Assembly: GCF_001723175.1 (NCBI RefSeq) | Contig: NC_064655.1 | Coordinates: 2,046,001 to 2,110,000, forward strand | Reading direction: 5' to 3' | Length of the DNA stretch: 64,000 bases | From: Penicillium oxalicum | Taxonomy: Eukaryota > Ascomycota > Eurotiomycetes > Eurotiales > Aspergillaceae | Part shown: positions 12,540-24,450 of the stretch, piece by piece | Layout: every line of letters starts with the position of its first letter | Position numbering within the stretch: position 1 is the stretch's first letter | Made by a program: the position numbers and the translations under genes | The notes under the pieces: model-generated | Database searches by the model: none | Seen by the model: the letters and a program-made list of their open reading frames with translations, nothing else | What the model was told of the DNA's origin: nothing

Positions 12540-14062
12540 TCACGCCGTAAGTTCTTGATTTTGCGAAGTCTCCTCGGTTTCCGGCTTGATCAGTTCCTCC
12601 GGCGCACCCTCGTCGGCGACGAATTTACGCTCGCTTGTTGAACCCGGTGTCCAAACTTTGTCACCAAAGTTTCCGCGTTGGCCCTCCACGTGCTTGTACG
12701 TGCAGCGGGGGTTCATGCAGGGATTGAATTTGCAGGGAACTTGAAGATGTGTGAACTTGCAACCCTCGGTCTTGCAGTCAGCACCGTTCCGGCAAAGAGG
12801 CATGTCGGGGTGCTTGAAGTGGCAGTGAGGGTTTGTGCAGTTCGGGAAGAACCTGCAAATCTCCTCCGCTTGATGAGCGGATTTGACGGCCGGGGATGGG
12901 TGACGGCCAGTGCATTTTCGGTTCTTGCAAGCGGCGCCAAAGGAGCAGATGTCGGAAACATCAACGGCCGTGCCTTCGGGGGCGACGGGGGATTGGTGTG
13001 CGAAGGGACAATCCTTGCGCGTGCAGCGGAGATTGAAGCGACAGACACTGTTGGGATTACTCTCATCCTGCTCGCCATCCATGGCAGTATCCATCTCGAT
13101 GTCGCCATTTTCTCCACCACGACCCTTATGTTGGTGTCCACCGCGGCCCTGGAAACGTCCCCCACGGCGACCCTGTGGTTCAACGCGGTCAAATAGTGAG
13201 CGACCCTGCTGCCCACCATTTTGGAAGTTGGGGTTGATAGCGGGAGGGACAAAGCCGGGCATGAGTTGAGACATCATGCGGGCTTGCTCCTCCAACATGG
13301 CCATGATCTGCATCTGATTCTCGGGACTCATTTGCATCGCGGGCCCACCCATGTTCTGACCCATCATTCCACCCATGTTGCGTCCCCCACGACCGCCGCG
13401 ATTGTTCTTCATGTTGTTCTGGTTGTAACCGCCGACGCGTCCGTTCCCTTGGTGACCGCGAACGCGGTGAAGTGCGCCATCCCCTTGTCGATCCAAGGTC
13501 CGGTTGATCTGATTCAACATGCGCCGTTGGCCCCCTCCTCGGCCGTTGCGCATAGCCTTAGGACCAGTAGGGCTGTATATTTGTAAATGAAGAAGGTAAA
13601 AATCAGCGACAGCACTTCTGGCAGACGAGGTGAGTTTTTCCATAGGAAAAAAAAAACTTACACAGAATCCCCCGCGTCACCCATTTCGGCATCCATACCA
13701 TTCCCCTGTGGAGTGAAATCCGGAGCATTCGGAGAGAGCACACTCTGAGGCGCAGCGGAATTCTCAACGCCCGAGACACCACCACCGTTGAGTTCCTGGT
13801 CGAGGATCTCAACCTGGCCAAAGAGCCACCTTGAGAACTCCAGAGCTTGTGTGTCACCCTCCTCGAGACCCAAGAAATCATTTGAAAGCTCAGTTGCCAG
13901 TTGTTCCTGAGTCTTGCCATTGACCAGCATCAGAACGATGTATTCAATGAGAGCGGACTCCTGGCCGTCATCCGTACTCCAACCCATCTCCACCAACTTG
14001 GGTCGGACAACATTGGCGACGGCTGTCGCAAGTTGTGAATCTTGCGTGATTGTAGGAAGCAT
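12540..14062 (-). CDS. nab2: Nab2-like poly(A)-RNA-binding CCCH zinc-finger protein, two exons
   Basis: This is a nuclear poly(A)-binding protein that controls tail length and mRNA export. Exons 13662-14062 and 12540-13572 give 477 residues; the donor is GTAAGT followed by a T-run. The first 100 or so residues form the Nab2 N-terminal PWI-like fold that contacts the export/nuclear-pore machinery. Residues about 145-290 are Gly/Arg/Asn/Gln-rich with several RGG-type clusters. Five CCCH fingers begin near residues 311, 343, 373, 394 and 414 (spacings C-x5-C-x4-C-x3-H, the fifth with C-x4-C). In yeast Nab2 the C-terminal fingers bind poly(A); the number visible here is five. The start ATG was chosen because LPTITQDSQLATAVANVVRP matches the family N-terminus, although an open frame runs further upstream. 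Confidence 0.9.
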
Positions 14063-15613
14063 CTTGGCGGAAGGTTGCAGAGCGGAAAACGAAATCCCGA
14101 GAGGGGGATGTCGTTTATGAGTTATCAGACCGGCGAGTGGTTTTGCGCCACCGAAAACCAAGCACCTTTTTTCCGGATTGCTGGGTTGCAGAAGGAGCCA
14201 GGTTTCAAACAGACACGCTGAAAACTGGGTATGATTCCTCTGCCAAAAGCTAGATCGACAGTAATAGAATGCGGTGTGAGATGTGAGAGCTGCAATGACA
14301 GGATTGAATCCACCGGAAAGAAGACGTGATCATGGGTAGCTTCCAAGTCGGAGTGCCGAAAATGCGACAAGCTTAGTCACAGAGCGGCGGAGGCGGGTGC
14401 AAACAATTCAAACATATCAACGCCACAAGTGACCCAGTCTCATGTCACGTTTGATTTGTCCGGGACACCGAATCAATGCGTCCAGTTAGCGATGGGCCCG
14501 CCAACAAAGAAGAGTATATATAGTATCACCTACAATTCAGCGTTGAAAGGATTGTCAGACGCAAATAAAGAGCATTGATTTTGTTTTAGATTACTAGTAC
14601 GTTTCAAAAGAAAGAACAATAGATGACCCGACAATGATCTGGATTGTGCGCAACTCCCTTTCATTTTATCGTTCGGTCCCAGCTCATTCAAGTACCGAAC
14701 CAAGCTTGAGTGCCCGTCATCTAGACAACTAATTCTGCTTTGTAGCCCTAATGTCATCGAAGATGGAGCATTTCATATCCTTGTGATCATGACAGAAGAG
14801 TCAAAGCAATGCGAGACATTTTTCTTGAAATTTTGATCATGGTACTATCGACTCAGAAACAAGGCTAGTGGCCAGTTTCAAAATCTTATAAGGGGGGAGA
14901 AACATGTAGTAGAAGCTGGAGCACGAAAGCTTGGCTCCCATTTCTGATGATCATTCAGATATTAAACCATGAGGTACCTATGTTTTATGTAGTTGTGACC
15001 GCTAGATGAATGCCACAAATCTATGCAAGTGTGCTACCCTAGAGGACCGTTCGTTGTCCTACGTCCACGAGAACATGACCAGAGATTGTCCCACAGTCCA
15101 GCCCGTGAGGACACGGTTGACCAAGCATGGAAAATTCGGGAAAGCCTAGGGTATCTTGAGCTCACGGACAGAGATAACATGAAAGCGTCAAAGAATAACT
15201 TTTCGCGATGCTGTATGAGCCTCAACGTGGTGACACACATTGAGATGATATCAATCAAGGAGAACAAAACTGCAAGCTCATCGTACTTCTATCACTTCAT
15301 TTCATCAACGGCGTGGAATCGCGATCTAGCTGGCGTATAGGGTCGTATGCAAATTGCACTGCGAGGTGGGAACAGAGCCGGGGAATAATTGAATGCCAAG
15401 CGAGCATGAGAAAGACAACAAAAACAAAGCATACCAGTCAACATTAAAGTTGAAGTGGGATGGCATCCAAATACGCCTGGACTGAGACGGGAAAATGTCT
15501 CAACGCAAAAGAGAAAGCACTAAATGGAAACAAAGGAAACAGAAAAAAAAAGAAGCTCCAAGAAACAAAGGACGCTTGTCCAGAATCCCAGGCAAATGGC
15601 GTGCGAGGTTGCC
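14063..15613. other. Intergenic between NAB2 and the ceramide synthase gene
   Basis: These 1551 bp hold the NAB2 upstream region and the 3' flank of the next minus-strand gene. The only notable element is a TATATATAG stretch near 14514-14522. The short open frames on both strands lack codon or family support. Confidence 0.5.
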
Positions 15614-17403
15614 TCAAGTGGGCTTGTCGCATCCAATGCGTCCCAGCAACGCTTTCCGGTCACTCTGATCAAAGGGTACTCGGCCTCGACCGCGGGCACG
15701 CGCAGATGCAGAGCCATTTGACCGCCGGCGGTCCAGGCCAGGAGCGTTTTCATTAACAGTGGCGGGAGCAGCGTTTCCGTTCTCCTTGGCGGCCAGCCGC
15801 ACAGTGCCGGTATCGGTCGAATCCTCATCCATCTCAACCTCATCCTCTTCATCGCTGCGGGTATCTTCCGCAGCACCGCTGCAGACAACACGGTAGGCAA
15901 CCCGTACGATCATGCTGAACCAGACGATAGAGAGGAGTTGAATAGATAAGAGGAATGAGAGGAAAATCCACTTGATGGTGCGGTTCATGCAGACCGGATT
16001 CTTCAAGTTGAGGAAGGGACCAAACATGTATGCAACGGCGTCTGGATAACCGTTGTCACTGATCATTTCGGCGGTTTCGCCCGAGTAGCAGCCGTATGAC
16101 ATCTGCTGGGGGACATTCTTGTAAATGGACCACCACAGCACGTTATACAGAACATGTCGAGTAACGACCCAAGTGGCCATGAAGATGCCAAAGGCGACAT
16201 TGCAGGCGTTTTGGAACTTCAAGTATTTGAGAACTTTGGCGGTCTGTGTTCAGAAATTAGCAAGAGCTACAAAGAACCATGGTGAGGGATAATCGAGATC
16301 AAACGCACCGGCAGCAGGACGTCGACGATATCCATCAGACACAACACCACATTGGAGACATTGTAGAAACCGTAGATGTAGGCCGAACCAAGGAGAGTGC
16401 TGGTAATGACGTGGTGCGACAGCATTTGATAGTGATCCTTGCGCTTCTCCTCCACGTGAATCACAAAGATCTGCTGCAGCAGAAAGGCGAGTTCCACCAA
16501 AATATACCACTTCATGAGGCCGCCCACCGGCCGGGCTGGCCATTCATTCCAGATGGCGCCGAAGTCGAACCAATAATTGGAATTCTTCCACAAGTACTGC
16601 ATGAAGACCGATCACAACGGTCAGCATCGATCTTTTTCAAGCTTGCACAATGGGGACGAGAATCATATTGCCAACATACCAGCCCCACGGTCCAAATGAA
16701 TCCATAGTACAAGACCTGCCATCCCTGCTCGGCCAAGCGGAGTGCCGCCTTACGCTTCAATCCCAGCGAGCGCCCAAGGGGTTGCAAGATCCATTCAATG
16801 ATGATCGCCCGCACTGCGGTCAGCGCCAGTGTCGCACTGAAGACAAAGTAGATATCGTCCCAGCCCTGAACGTAGGTATTGGAGACGGGGTCGTGGTATG
16901 AGAGCTCGAAGAAGGGCTGGGTGTAAGGGCGCAGTGATGGGTAGAGGTTATGGAGAGCCAGCAACATAGCCAAGATTGTCAATGATATCCCTGCACACGC
17001 AAAATGCGAAAACTCAAGTCAGCTCATCCGACCTTTTGATAACGGTTATTGTGACACTCGGATCACCGCGCCGGCCACGACTGGTTCAATCACCAGACAC
17101 CAACGAGGGAGTGAACAGGCGGCAACATGTTCCCTTGTCCGACCCGTTGCATTCGGGACCACCGAGTCCTCCTTCGATCGCAAGTGAAAACACTGTGGAA
17201 GGCTTCAGGGAGTCACAAGAACAAAAAGAGAAAAAAACAAAACAAGATCCCGGAACTGCTTCAAGATGCATACCGATTTGATTGGAAACCACCCATTCTC
17301 GGAACGTGGTCTCCTTGGCTGGGCGCGGGCCGTTGGGACTGGACACATAGACATTGAGCTCCGCGGCCGACTGGGGCGGCGCGATCGTCGTCTCTTTTGC
17401 CAT
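15614..17403 (-). CDS. Ceramide synthase, TLC-domain LAC1/LAG1 type, four exons
   Basis: This ER multi-pass enzyme N-acylates sphingoid bases with acyl-CoA to make (dihydro)ceramide. Exons are 17274-17403, 16680-16990, 16309-16596 and 15614-16243; phases agree and the product is 452 residues. The catalytic Lag1 motif is present in the third exon as HHVITSTLLGSAYIYGFYN followed by VVLCLMDIVD. Fungal members typically have Met where animal enzymes have His before the Asp, so this is normal for the group. Several hydrophobic spans flank it. The C-terminal tail is strongly acidic (SDEEDEVEMDEDSTD), then basic and Arg/Gly-rich; in yeast acidic tails of Lac1/Lag1 are regulated by phosphorylation, so a similar role is possible. 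Which fungal paralogue it is (LagA- or BarA-like) cannot be decided here. Confidence 0.9.
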
Positions 17404-19043
17404 TGCAGAAGCGAGACGAAAGGTCGCAATCGCTGCTGGAGGAAGGACGAGAGGGAAGGGGAAAAATCACCCCTTTTTTTGGGGGATATTGGACGTTGAA
17501 TACGGGTGTGAGTGTGTGTCGTGAAAGGGTGAGTTGCAGTCGAGGGGGGGGTTAAAGGGAAATTGGAGCGAGGGTTGAATCCCGCTAGCAATTAAGTTGA
17601 GAAGCGCGCGGACCGGGGCTGCAAAAGAAAGTCTGGAAGCCTCGTAGGCGGATCCGCCGCGCGGTCAAAGCGAGGAGAGTGTTGATTGCCTGTGCTCTCG
17701 GGTACTTTATTTTCAGTGCGCTCTTTCTCACCCTGTCTCTCTCTCTCTCTCTCTCTCTTCTGCCTTTTTGAGGAGGAACTTTTGTGGTTCTTTTATTTTG
17801 TGGGGGGGGGGGGGGAGTTCTTAAGGGGTCACGGCACCCACTTGGATACTGATGGAGTGGTCAATGCAGGGGATTCCCGTGCTCAAATATGCACCAGGAT
17901 TGCCAGAATCCGTCTGATAGCGAGGGGGGAAAGAAGATGGAGAGGACCGAGGAATTGACAATTGGAAATGAAAACTCGAGGGTTGGAGAGCGAGTGAATG
18001 GAGACGAAAGGCTAAACACAATGCGACTAGACTGAGTCGGCTCAGGAGGGGCGGGGAGGAAACGGTGAGCGTCGGAGGGCTCGTTTCAAGCACTTTCTCA
18101 ACACATGATGAGATCGACGCCTCCACACCGCCTCGTCGAATCGCACGGCAAACGGTGGGGATCAAAGGACGCAAGACGTGCGTACGTGAGCCAAAAAGAA
18201 AATCATCAGAAAATCATGGCCATCGATGCAGCACTGCTCAGGCTGCAGGACCATCGTGCGAGGCTGACCACGGGGGAACAAGTCTGGAGGTCGAGACCCT
18301 GAACGTGGTGGGACTATGGGGTATGTTTGGGTGGTGCTTAGTGTTTACCGGACTTGGGCATAAGCTAACCCGCAGTCGCATTGTCCACGGTCACAGGCTG
18401 CCAAGTCGCGCTGTGCCGTACCTCGATAGCTGTGCTCCTGCGTCACGTGCTGGCTTATTTAGAGCCACACTATGTGCGTTATCCAATCTTCTTCTCTACT
18501 TCTGGATCCAGCGGAGCTCCTACCGTTGACTTTAATCCTTTCTTGTTCAAGACAAGCTGTACTGGAATAAACATACACGGAACAATGCGTTGAGCCTGGA
18601 CCCGTGTGGCGTTTGGGACTTGCGACTCCGTCCGTAGTTCCACATCCACATTCGTCCAACAGGACGCCGCGGCCCCATAACGCCGAGGTGCCAGAACATG
18701 CACACAGGACATAAGTACATACAACATCCATTTTCGAAGGGGACAAAGAAGCAACGAGGTCTTGCCGGGCATCATAGGGAATAATCCCACCGTTACACCC
18801 TGGTTGTATAAATCCAGGCGGCGAGCCTGCAGAAAGCCTCGGTTTCCAGTGGGACCCAGATGTGGTAATGGAAGATGTATCGCCCTTACATCCGTTTTTA
18901 TCCGTTCTAGCGATGTATGATGACTGAAGTATCTCGTCCGCGTCAAGAAATAAAGAAAGACCTTTGCCTCTATCAACACAGATCGCACTCTCTTCAATCC
19001 ATCCCCTCCGTCACCCCACGCACAAACTCATGCGCATTCGTCC
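17404..19043. other. Intergenic 1.6 kb with microsatellite and poly-G runs
   Basis: This is the upstream region of the ceramide synthase gene and the 3' flank of the next minus-strand gene. It holds poly-G runs (8 G at 17544-17551 and 14 G at 17802-17815) and a TC dinucleotide repeat at about 17735-17758. The longest open frames (for example 18065-18529, plus) show no recognisable protein features. Confidence 0.5.
17735..17758. repeat. (TC)n microsatellite
   Basis: An uninterrupted TC/CT dinucleotide run of about 24 bases lies some 330 bp upstream of the ceramide synthase start. Pyrimidine-rich tracts are common in fungal promoters. On the transcribed (minus) strand it reads as GA. Confidence 0.85.
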
Positions 19044-20258
19044 CTAATTGAGCCAAATCGATTCCTCCCTGCCCAGCCATCGCCCTCGACATGGCTCGAG
19101 CCACTCCTCTTCCTCCCAGATATTATTCACCACATCTACCCGCTCCACACCCTCAATCTGCTGCTCGGTCGGCCCTGCGCCCGATCCTGACCCCCGCGTG
19201 GGATTCTCGACCGCCACCATTGTCTGCCAGTAGACATCATCGCGCGACTTGAGTGCCTTATCGCGAACGACCGCATTGCGAGCCACACTCGCAGCATGGA
19301 GTTTGTTGTTGGCACCCGTCAACAGAGTCAACACTGCCGAAACAGCCTGGTCCACCTGATCTTTCTGTGAGGGTGGCTTGAAGAAGAAGCGGTTGGTGGA
19401 GGACAGGTAGATAACCAGAGCGCAGAGAGCGTCAAAGATCGTCAATGCGAGAGGTCGAAGCAGTGTGATCATGTTGTACAGGCCCACGGGGGGTGTCTGC
19501 CCCGCCCGCATAGCAGGGGAGGCCGAGGTGACTGCATCGTAGGAGTACACAATCCACAAGTCCAAGGCGGCGAGCACCAGTCCGGCAAGTGTAAACTTGG
19601 TGCGCCAGCGGGCGGATTCGCGACCGGCAAGGGGAGCGGAGGTGGCGGCGCCCAGGATCGCAAGGTGGACAAGATGCGGTAAGAGGACGTGGAAGGGGAG
19701 ATAGTACAGGAAGTACGTGTCGAGGTTCTCGAAGGAGCAATATTGACACGAAACTAAGGCATCGGGACCGTAGGTGAGATAGACCTTTCGGGCACCGAGA
19801 GAGGTGAGTCTCTCACGCAGCCGGACATCCGTGTCCGTCAACAAATTGTTGGGCCGGAGGCGCGACAGACGATGGAACAGCACATCACTGGGGGTGTTGA
19901 TCCGTGAGCGGGTGAGGGTGAAGATGTTGGCCTCGGGGGCGTGCGGGTTAAAGGGAAGGCTCAGGACGAGGAAGAAGGCGACGCTGGCGAAGAGCACATT
20001 CAATGCACGGCTAGCGCCAGCAGGAATCGGTTGTGCTGGCGGTCGACTCGCGATAGACACCCGCAAGCTACGGTAGGCTGTGATCAAGCGGGGAAGAAGG
20101 ATTGGTCCGAAGAAGATGAGGAGGGACTTGACGCTGAGGAAGAGGTTAGATTGCGCATGGGAACAAGTATGCGGAGAAAAGGATGCGGCAGTCAGATCGA
20201 AGAATCCTGGCCAAGAGCAAACTACTTACGTCTCCCATGAGATCCCGATGCCAGCCAT
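19044..20258 (-). CDS. Uncharacterised fungal multi-pass membrane protein, two exons
   Basis: Exons 20230-20258 and 19044-20133 join in frame to 372 residues, with a GTAAGT donor and CTTCCTCAG acceptor. The N-terminus reads MAGIGISWETVKSLLIFFGP, then LLPRLITAYRSLR, a hydrophobic span. Further hydrophobic stretches follow at about residues 65-85 (LFASVAFFLVLSLPF), 160-190, 205-225 and 250-270. A CxxC-type pair (CQYCSFENLDTYFLYYLPFH) sits between spans. The C-terminus is hydrophilic with a Glu/Trp-rich end (WEEEEWLEP). I recognise this only as a protein of the kind conserved among filamentous fungi, with no assigned function. The downstream minus-strand neighbour is the ceramide synthase gene. 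Confidence 0.78.
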
Positions 20259-20827
20259 GATAGAGCTCGCATAGAGTCGAGTCTCTAATCCATCCAAGAT
20301 CCGAAGAGAGGAGACGACGAGGCAGCAGAAATGGCCAAGTGTTAACGTGATGTGGAGAGGCCAACACACCACGATTGATTCGACCTCGGGGTTAAAAGCG
20401 GTCGACTCTGAAAGGACAGGCCAGCACCACCACTACACCTCTTCAAGAATCCGCCACTTATGTTTTGGTCGCACCGGTTCAGATGAATTGGCCTTTTCCT
20501 GATACGGGAGCCACAGCTTGAAGTTTTGTGACGACGATGTGTTTTTTTTTGTTCTCGTTCGAATAGTTTAGAATCAATAAAAGTCTGTCTCGCGGGCTAC
20601 AGAGTATAGTCTCGTCTCACGAACTAGTTGATCACCATGCGTCTTAGAAAAGAATCCCGTGCGATTACCACGTTGGAGCTTGCTCAACAACAGAAAAGCT
20701 CTCCTCACGCTCAAACCAAAAAGATTAAAATAAAGATCGGGAGAGGAAAAACGCCGACTACCCGCAAATGCCCACCTCTGCCCAACGCCATGCTGAATAA
20801 CTCAAGTTGCTCAATCATCGCCATGCG
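20259..20827. other. Intergenic between two minus-strand membrane-protein genes
   Basis: These 569 bp hold the upstream region of the 372-residue membrane protein gene and the 3' flank of the next gene. An eight-base T-run lies at about 20542-20549. No gene is supported. Confidence 0.45.
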
Positions 20828-21798
20828 TTACACCATACTTGACTGGTAGGCCGGATGATGCGCCAGATCAGGAATGGTGATACCCTCGGAGTCGCGCGAG
20901 TACCGTGAAGACGCCGCGTCGTTGACCGATGGTACCTGCAGGCTCTTCCCATTATTGGTCGGATTCATGGGACTAGAGATCTTCACGGGAAAGCGACCAC
21001 CACTCACGCGCTTCGTGAAGCGCTTGGAGAAGGATTCGGGGGAGTAGCTTGGAAGAGAATCATCTTCGCGTTTCGAATTCTGACCGGGCTGGAAAGACCG
21101 ACTGCTGGCCCGACTCAACACCTTTTGTGGTGCGACTGCCCCGTACTGTCGCACATGGCGGGCACTGACGCCTTGAGCACGGTCCGTGAAGATGATGGTC
21201 TGTCCATGATTAGCTCAGCTTCACTCTCTGCAGCGAGGCGGAGATTGTACGCATTTACTCTCAGAGGCGACTTACCGCTAGAATGTTGACCAGACTGACG
21301 ACCATGGCGAGAATGCCAGCCGAGATGATGATCCTCCAGAATGCGAGTCCCAGTGACTTCTGGGTCATAGCCTCGGTGTTCAGGTTGCCTAGTACGGCAA
21401 CCCCCAGAATCAACATGATCACCGCCAGAGCGAAGAATCCAGCTTCCTCTCCAAACATGGGCCATGAACGGTTGATATAGCGCCGGAAGACAGGCAATTC
21501 AGTGACGATAAGACCGACTGGAGGTGAAAAAAACATCAGTACAGGTCCACAAACCAGAGGCTAAAATCTCATGAAACGTCAATAGAAATAAACCCAGAGA
21601 TGACTTACTGCTGATCAGTGCCATAATTGCGTGGGTCACTGCTTGGAAGAAGAAAAATCCGTTATAGTTGTTGATCTTGACCAACATAACCACGCAGGAT
21701 GCAATGATGTCGAGGAAAGTAATGATGTTGAGTGCGCGAAGGGCGTTGAGAATCACATAGCCTGGGCCAGCCAGAGAGTCCTGAAGCTTCGACATCAT
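20828..21798 (-). CDS. Uncharacterised four-span membrane protein with long hydrophilic tail, three exons
   Basis: Exons 21609-21798, 21276-21517 and 20828-21199 give 267 residues (266 if the second of two adjacent ATGs is used). The N-terminus MSKLQDSLAGPGYVILNALR precedes a first hydrophobic span. Further spans include VTHAIMALISS, GFFALAVIMLILGVAVLGNL and ISAGILAMVVSLVNILA, a four-helix layout. The last exon gives a polar, Ser/Arg-rich cytosolic-looking tail. I recall this architecture as a conserved ascomycete family of unknown function (a numbered DUF I cannot cite with certainty). Donors are GTAAGT in both introns. Confidence 0.78.
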
Positions 21799-23544
21799 AG
21801 CTATGAAGCACTTGGGACTGGCTGAATATTGTTTGGGTGGTGTGGAAGACGATTGATCGAGGACGTTCAGGCTCTTGTGGTTGCTGCTTTGAATAAACAA
21901 ATCTGTCTAGCTAGGCCAGAGAAAGGGAAACAGTTGGGTTGGAGGTTGTCCACAGAGAATAGGGAAGGAGGTCACTGGCCAGCAGGAAACCGAGTCTCAA
22001 GAGAGAAAAGAATGGAAAAGCACCAAATCACTGGGTGGACACTGGTGCTCGAGGACAGAATATAAGAAGGGAAAGGTCGGGACTGTCAAAAAGGAAAAAA
22101 AAAATGTATTGTAGTGATGGTAGCTCACAGCCGACATCTATCATATAGACCAGGCACACGTGCAGTTCGCGAGTGAAACGAGCCAGCATCGCCTTGTTTA
22201 TAGTACATTCATTGATGCTGTCCCGTAGGGACTCAAGGCGCCGAAACTTCGTGCCACGGGACATTAATCACTATGAATAGCCGAATCTGAAACAACAGGA
22301 GCCTCTGGTCCAGGTGAAGTGAAGAACAAAGCTCTCTCTTACATCCAAACAAACGACCGTCCACAAAGCCCGGAAGGTGGGGACGAAGCAAACCTATTAT
22401 GATACTTGCTGACTCCCTAACTAGTACCTAATACGGTAGGGTAGTTGAGTTTGCGTTTTACTCACAATCAATATGGGCCTGTTTCAAGAACAGGTGGTCT
22501 TGTCTGGATGCATGTTTCTACCCTGGAACTTTCGCTAACGCTGATAGGCAGCCCTGAATAATGCTTAATGCCTGCGTCAGCGATAAGAAAGCTTCGATCG
22601 AGGAGGGAACTCTTCACAGGTACAGAGTGATAGGTTGAGACTTTCTCATTTTACAAGACGCTGAAACAAAGGTCCCCTTAGTCAGGCGCTTAGGATCGTT
22701 TGCCGACTGCTACATGAGCTCATCTTGCATTCCTGCATGAGGCTCGATGTACTGTCTATGCAGTCACCCCCATATTTAGGGCCGGAGCGACGCTAATCAT
22801 CTGCTCCTCCTCATTGGATTGTTTTTCCTCGGTGTGAGATGATAGACCTGCCCTCGGACCTCATTTGGATCTATTCTGCAGGATGGGTCCTAGCTTGGTC
22901 CATTGTCCGACTAAGATCTATCGATCTAGTTGAGACCTACCATCGGGGCTGTAGAAGGCTGTCTACTCTCCATTCTGGCCATAGACGCTCGTCTAAAAAC
23001 CTCTATCTCAACTCACTGTATCATGCCAAGTATGATAGAACACTATCCTCAAACATTCACTGATGCGATCTACACTATGTGATACACACTCGCAATATTT
23101 CCATCATCCACCTTCAGTCCTCCTTTCATGTGACATGGCCCCCGACAAGACCGAGTGCCCCAAGCGGCTTCATCTTCATTTTCATGAGATGAGCGATGCC
23201 CAATAGCAATGACCAATACAACGCTGGATATCCGACTATATGAATATACCAAGGGAGTAGGGAAAAACTCAACTCCACTGGGCGGGATCGTCTTGGTGAA
23301 GTAGTATAGTCCCAAGCCTGGCCGTGATTCGCTGGATCAGACAAGTTTTTGACGCCGAGGGAAGCGCCCCGCCAACTTCTTCTACTTTTTTCCGTCTTCT
23401 TCTGGAACGCCGCTCAAGAGTCCCCGTCGTCTCTCCTCCAATCCGTCCTCTGGTGCGACTCGAGGGTGACTTGGACTTCTCTTTTCTCTCGCTCCCCGTG
23501 CTGTTTCATCTGGCGCTCACACATTCTTTTGCAACGTCTCCAAA
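21799..23544. promoter_or_regulatory. Divergent 1.7 kb intergenic region
   Basis: This region lies between the four-span membrane protein gene (minus) and the SERF-like gene (plus). It should carry both promoters. The plus-strand leader immediately before 23545 is C/T-rich (for example 23395-23530). Open frames such as 22028-22264 have no support. Confidence 0.45.
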
Positions 23545-23957
23545 ATGACTCGGGGTAACCAGCGCGACCACGATCGGGCCAAGGCCCAGAAGAAGGCAGC
23601 TTCGGCGGTAAGTCTCATGGCCCGTTCGATCTATACTGGCCCGGCCCTTGCTTGTCCTGGTCGAATTTGCGATCGGCCCCCAGTGAGGCACGCAGTGCGC
23701 ATGTCGGAAATGGCAGAAGCTGACAAAATTCTCACATATAGAAAAGCAAGAACACCATGAGTGGTACCGAGTTCCAACGTGCTAAGGAGGACGCGGCCGC
23801 GATTATGCGTGAGAAGCAGCGCAAGGGTATGCCAATTCCCAACTTTTCCGCCCGCGTGTTGTGTGGATGCGCCAACGGGTACTGATCTTTGAACCTATCT
23901 CCTGCAGCGGACGAGAAACGAGCAGCAGAGGCTGCAGCAGCAGGGAAAAAGAAGTAA
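23545..23957 (+). CDS. SERF/4F5-like small basic protein, three exons
   Basis: Exons 23545-23607, 23742-23826 and 23908-23957 give a 65-residue protein. It begins MTRGNQRDHDRAKAQKKAA, the signature of the SERF (4F5, small EDRK-rich factor) family, and ends in an Ala-rich stretch with a GKKK tail. Animal and yeast SERF proteins are unstructured, positively charged, and modulate amyloid aggregation and bind RNA; the fungal role is inferred only from that resemblance. The gene is too interrupted to appear as one open frame; its first two introns' ends are GTAAGT...TATAG and GTATGC...TGCAG. Confidence 0.85.
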
Positions 23958-24450
23958 TCCACCCGACTTCAGCCACTTCTCATCCTGCGACGCGATGACG
24001 CTCTTTTCTTCACTCGCCCACGCCGACCGAGCTCATTACACACGCCAAGGCTCGGAGGGCAGCTTTGCACACCATCGGCAGTCAATCTCCATTCTCACAT
24101 GCATCGTCATATGAAAACATGACCCCAGGGATTGGTCGGATAATATGTGGTGGCGGAGAGAGGCAGACATGTGCATAGATCATATCCACCAGCGTTGATT
24201 TTGCTCGCCATGGTTTTTCATCTGGCGAGCGCTGGTGTCTAGCGAGGCGTTTCAGATTTCGGCATGGGGCTCTTATTTTTTTTATCATTTTCTTTTACAT
24301 TGCCCTGCGTTCTGTGCTTGGTAAATTAAGTATTCGGCCGGACGAGGGTAATCCCAGACACAGGGTCACCTCGGGCTTATTATCCTGTCGTTGGCAACGA
24401 GGCGGACGCGGCGCAAACCGCAGAATCAGTGCCAAGGGATGCTGTGCTGC
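23958..24450. other. Convergent intergenic region
   Basis: These 493 bp separate the 3' ends of the SERF-like gene and the PTAR1-like gene. A T-rich stretch lies at about 24270-24296. No gene is supported. Confidence 0.45.

Noticed and set aside
13573..13661. Idea that NAB2 begins with the open frame MEKLTSSARS at the start of its second exon
   Set aside because: That N-terminal piece lies in an intron bounded by GTAAGT and TACAG; the joined upstream exon gives the conserved Nab2 N-terminal domain.
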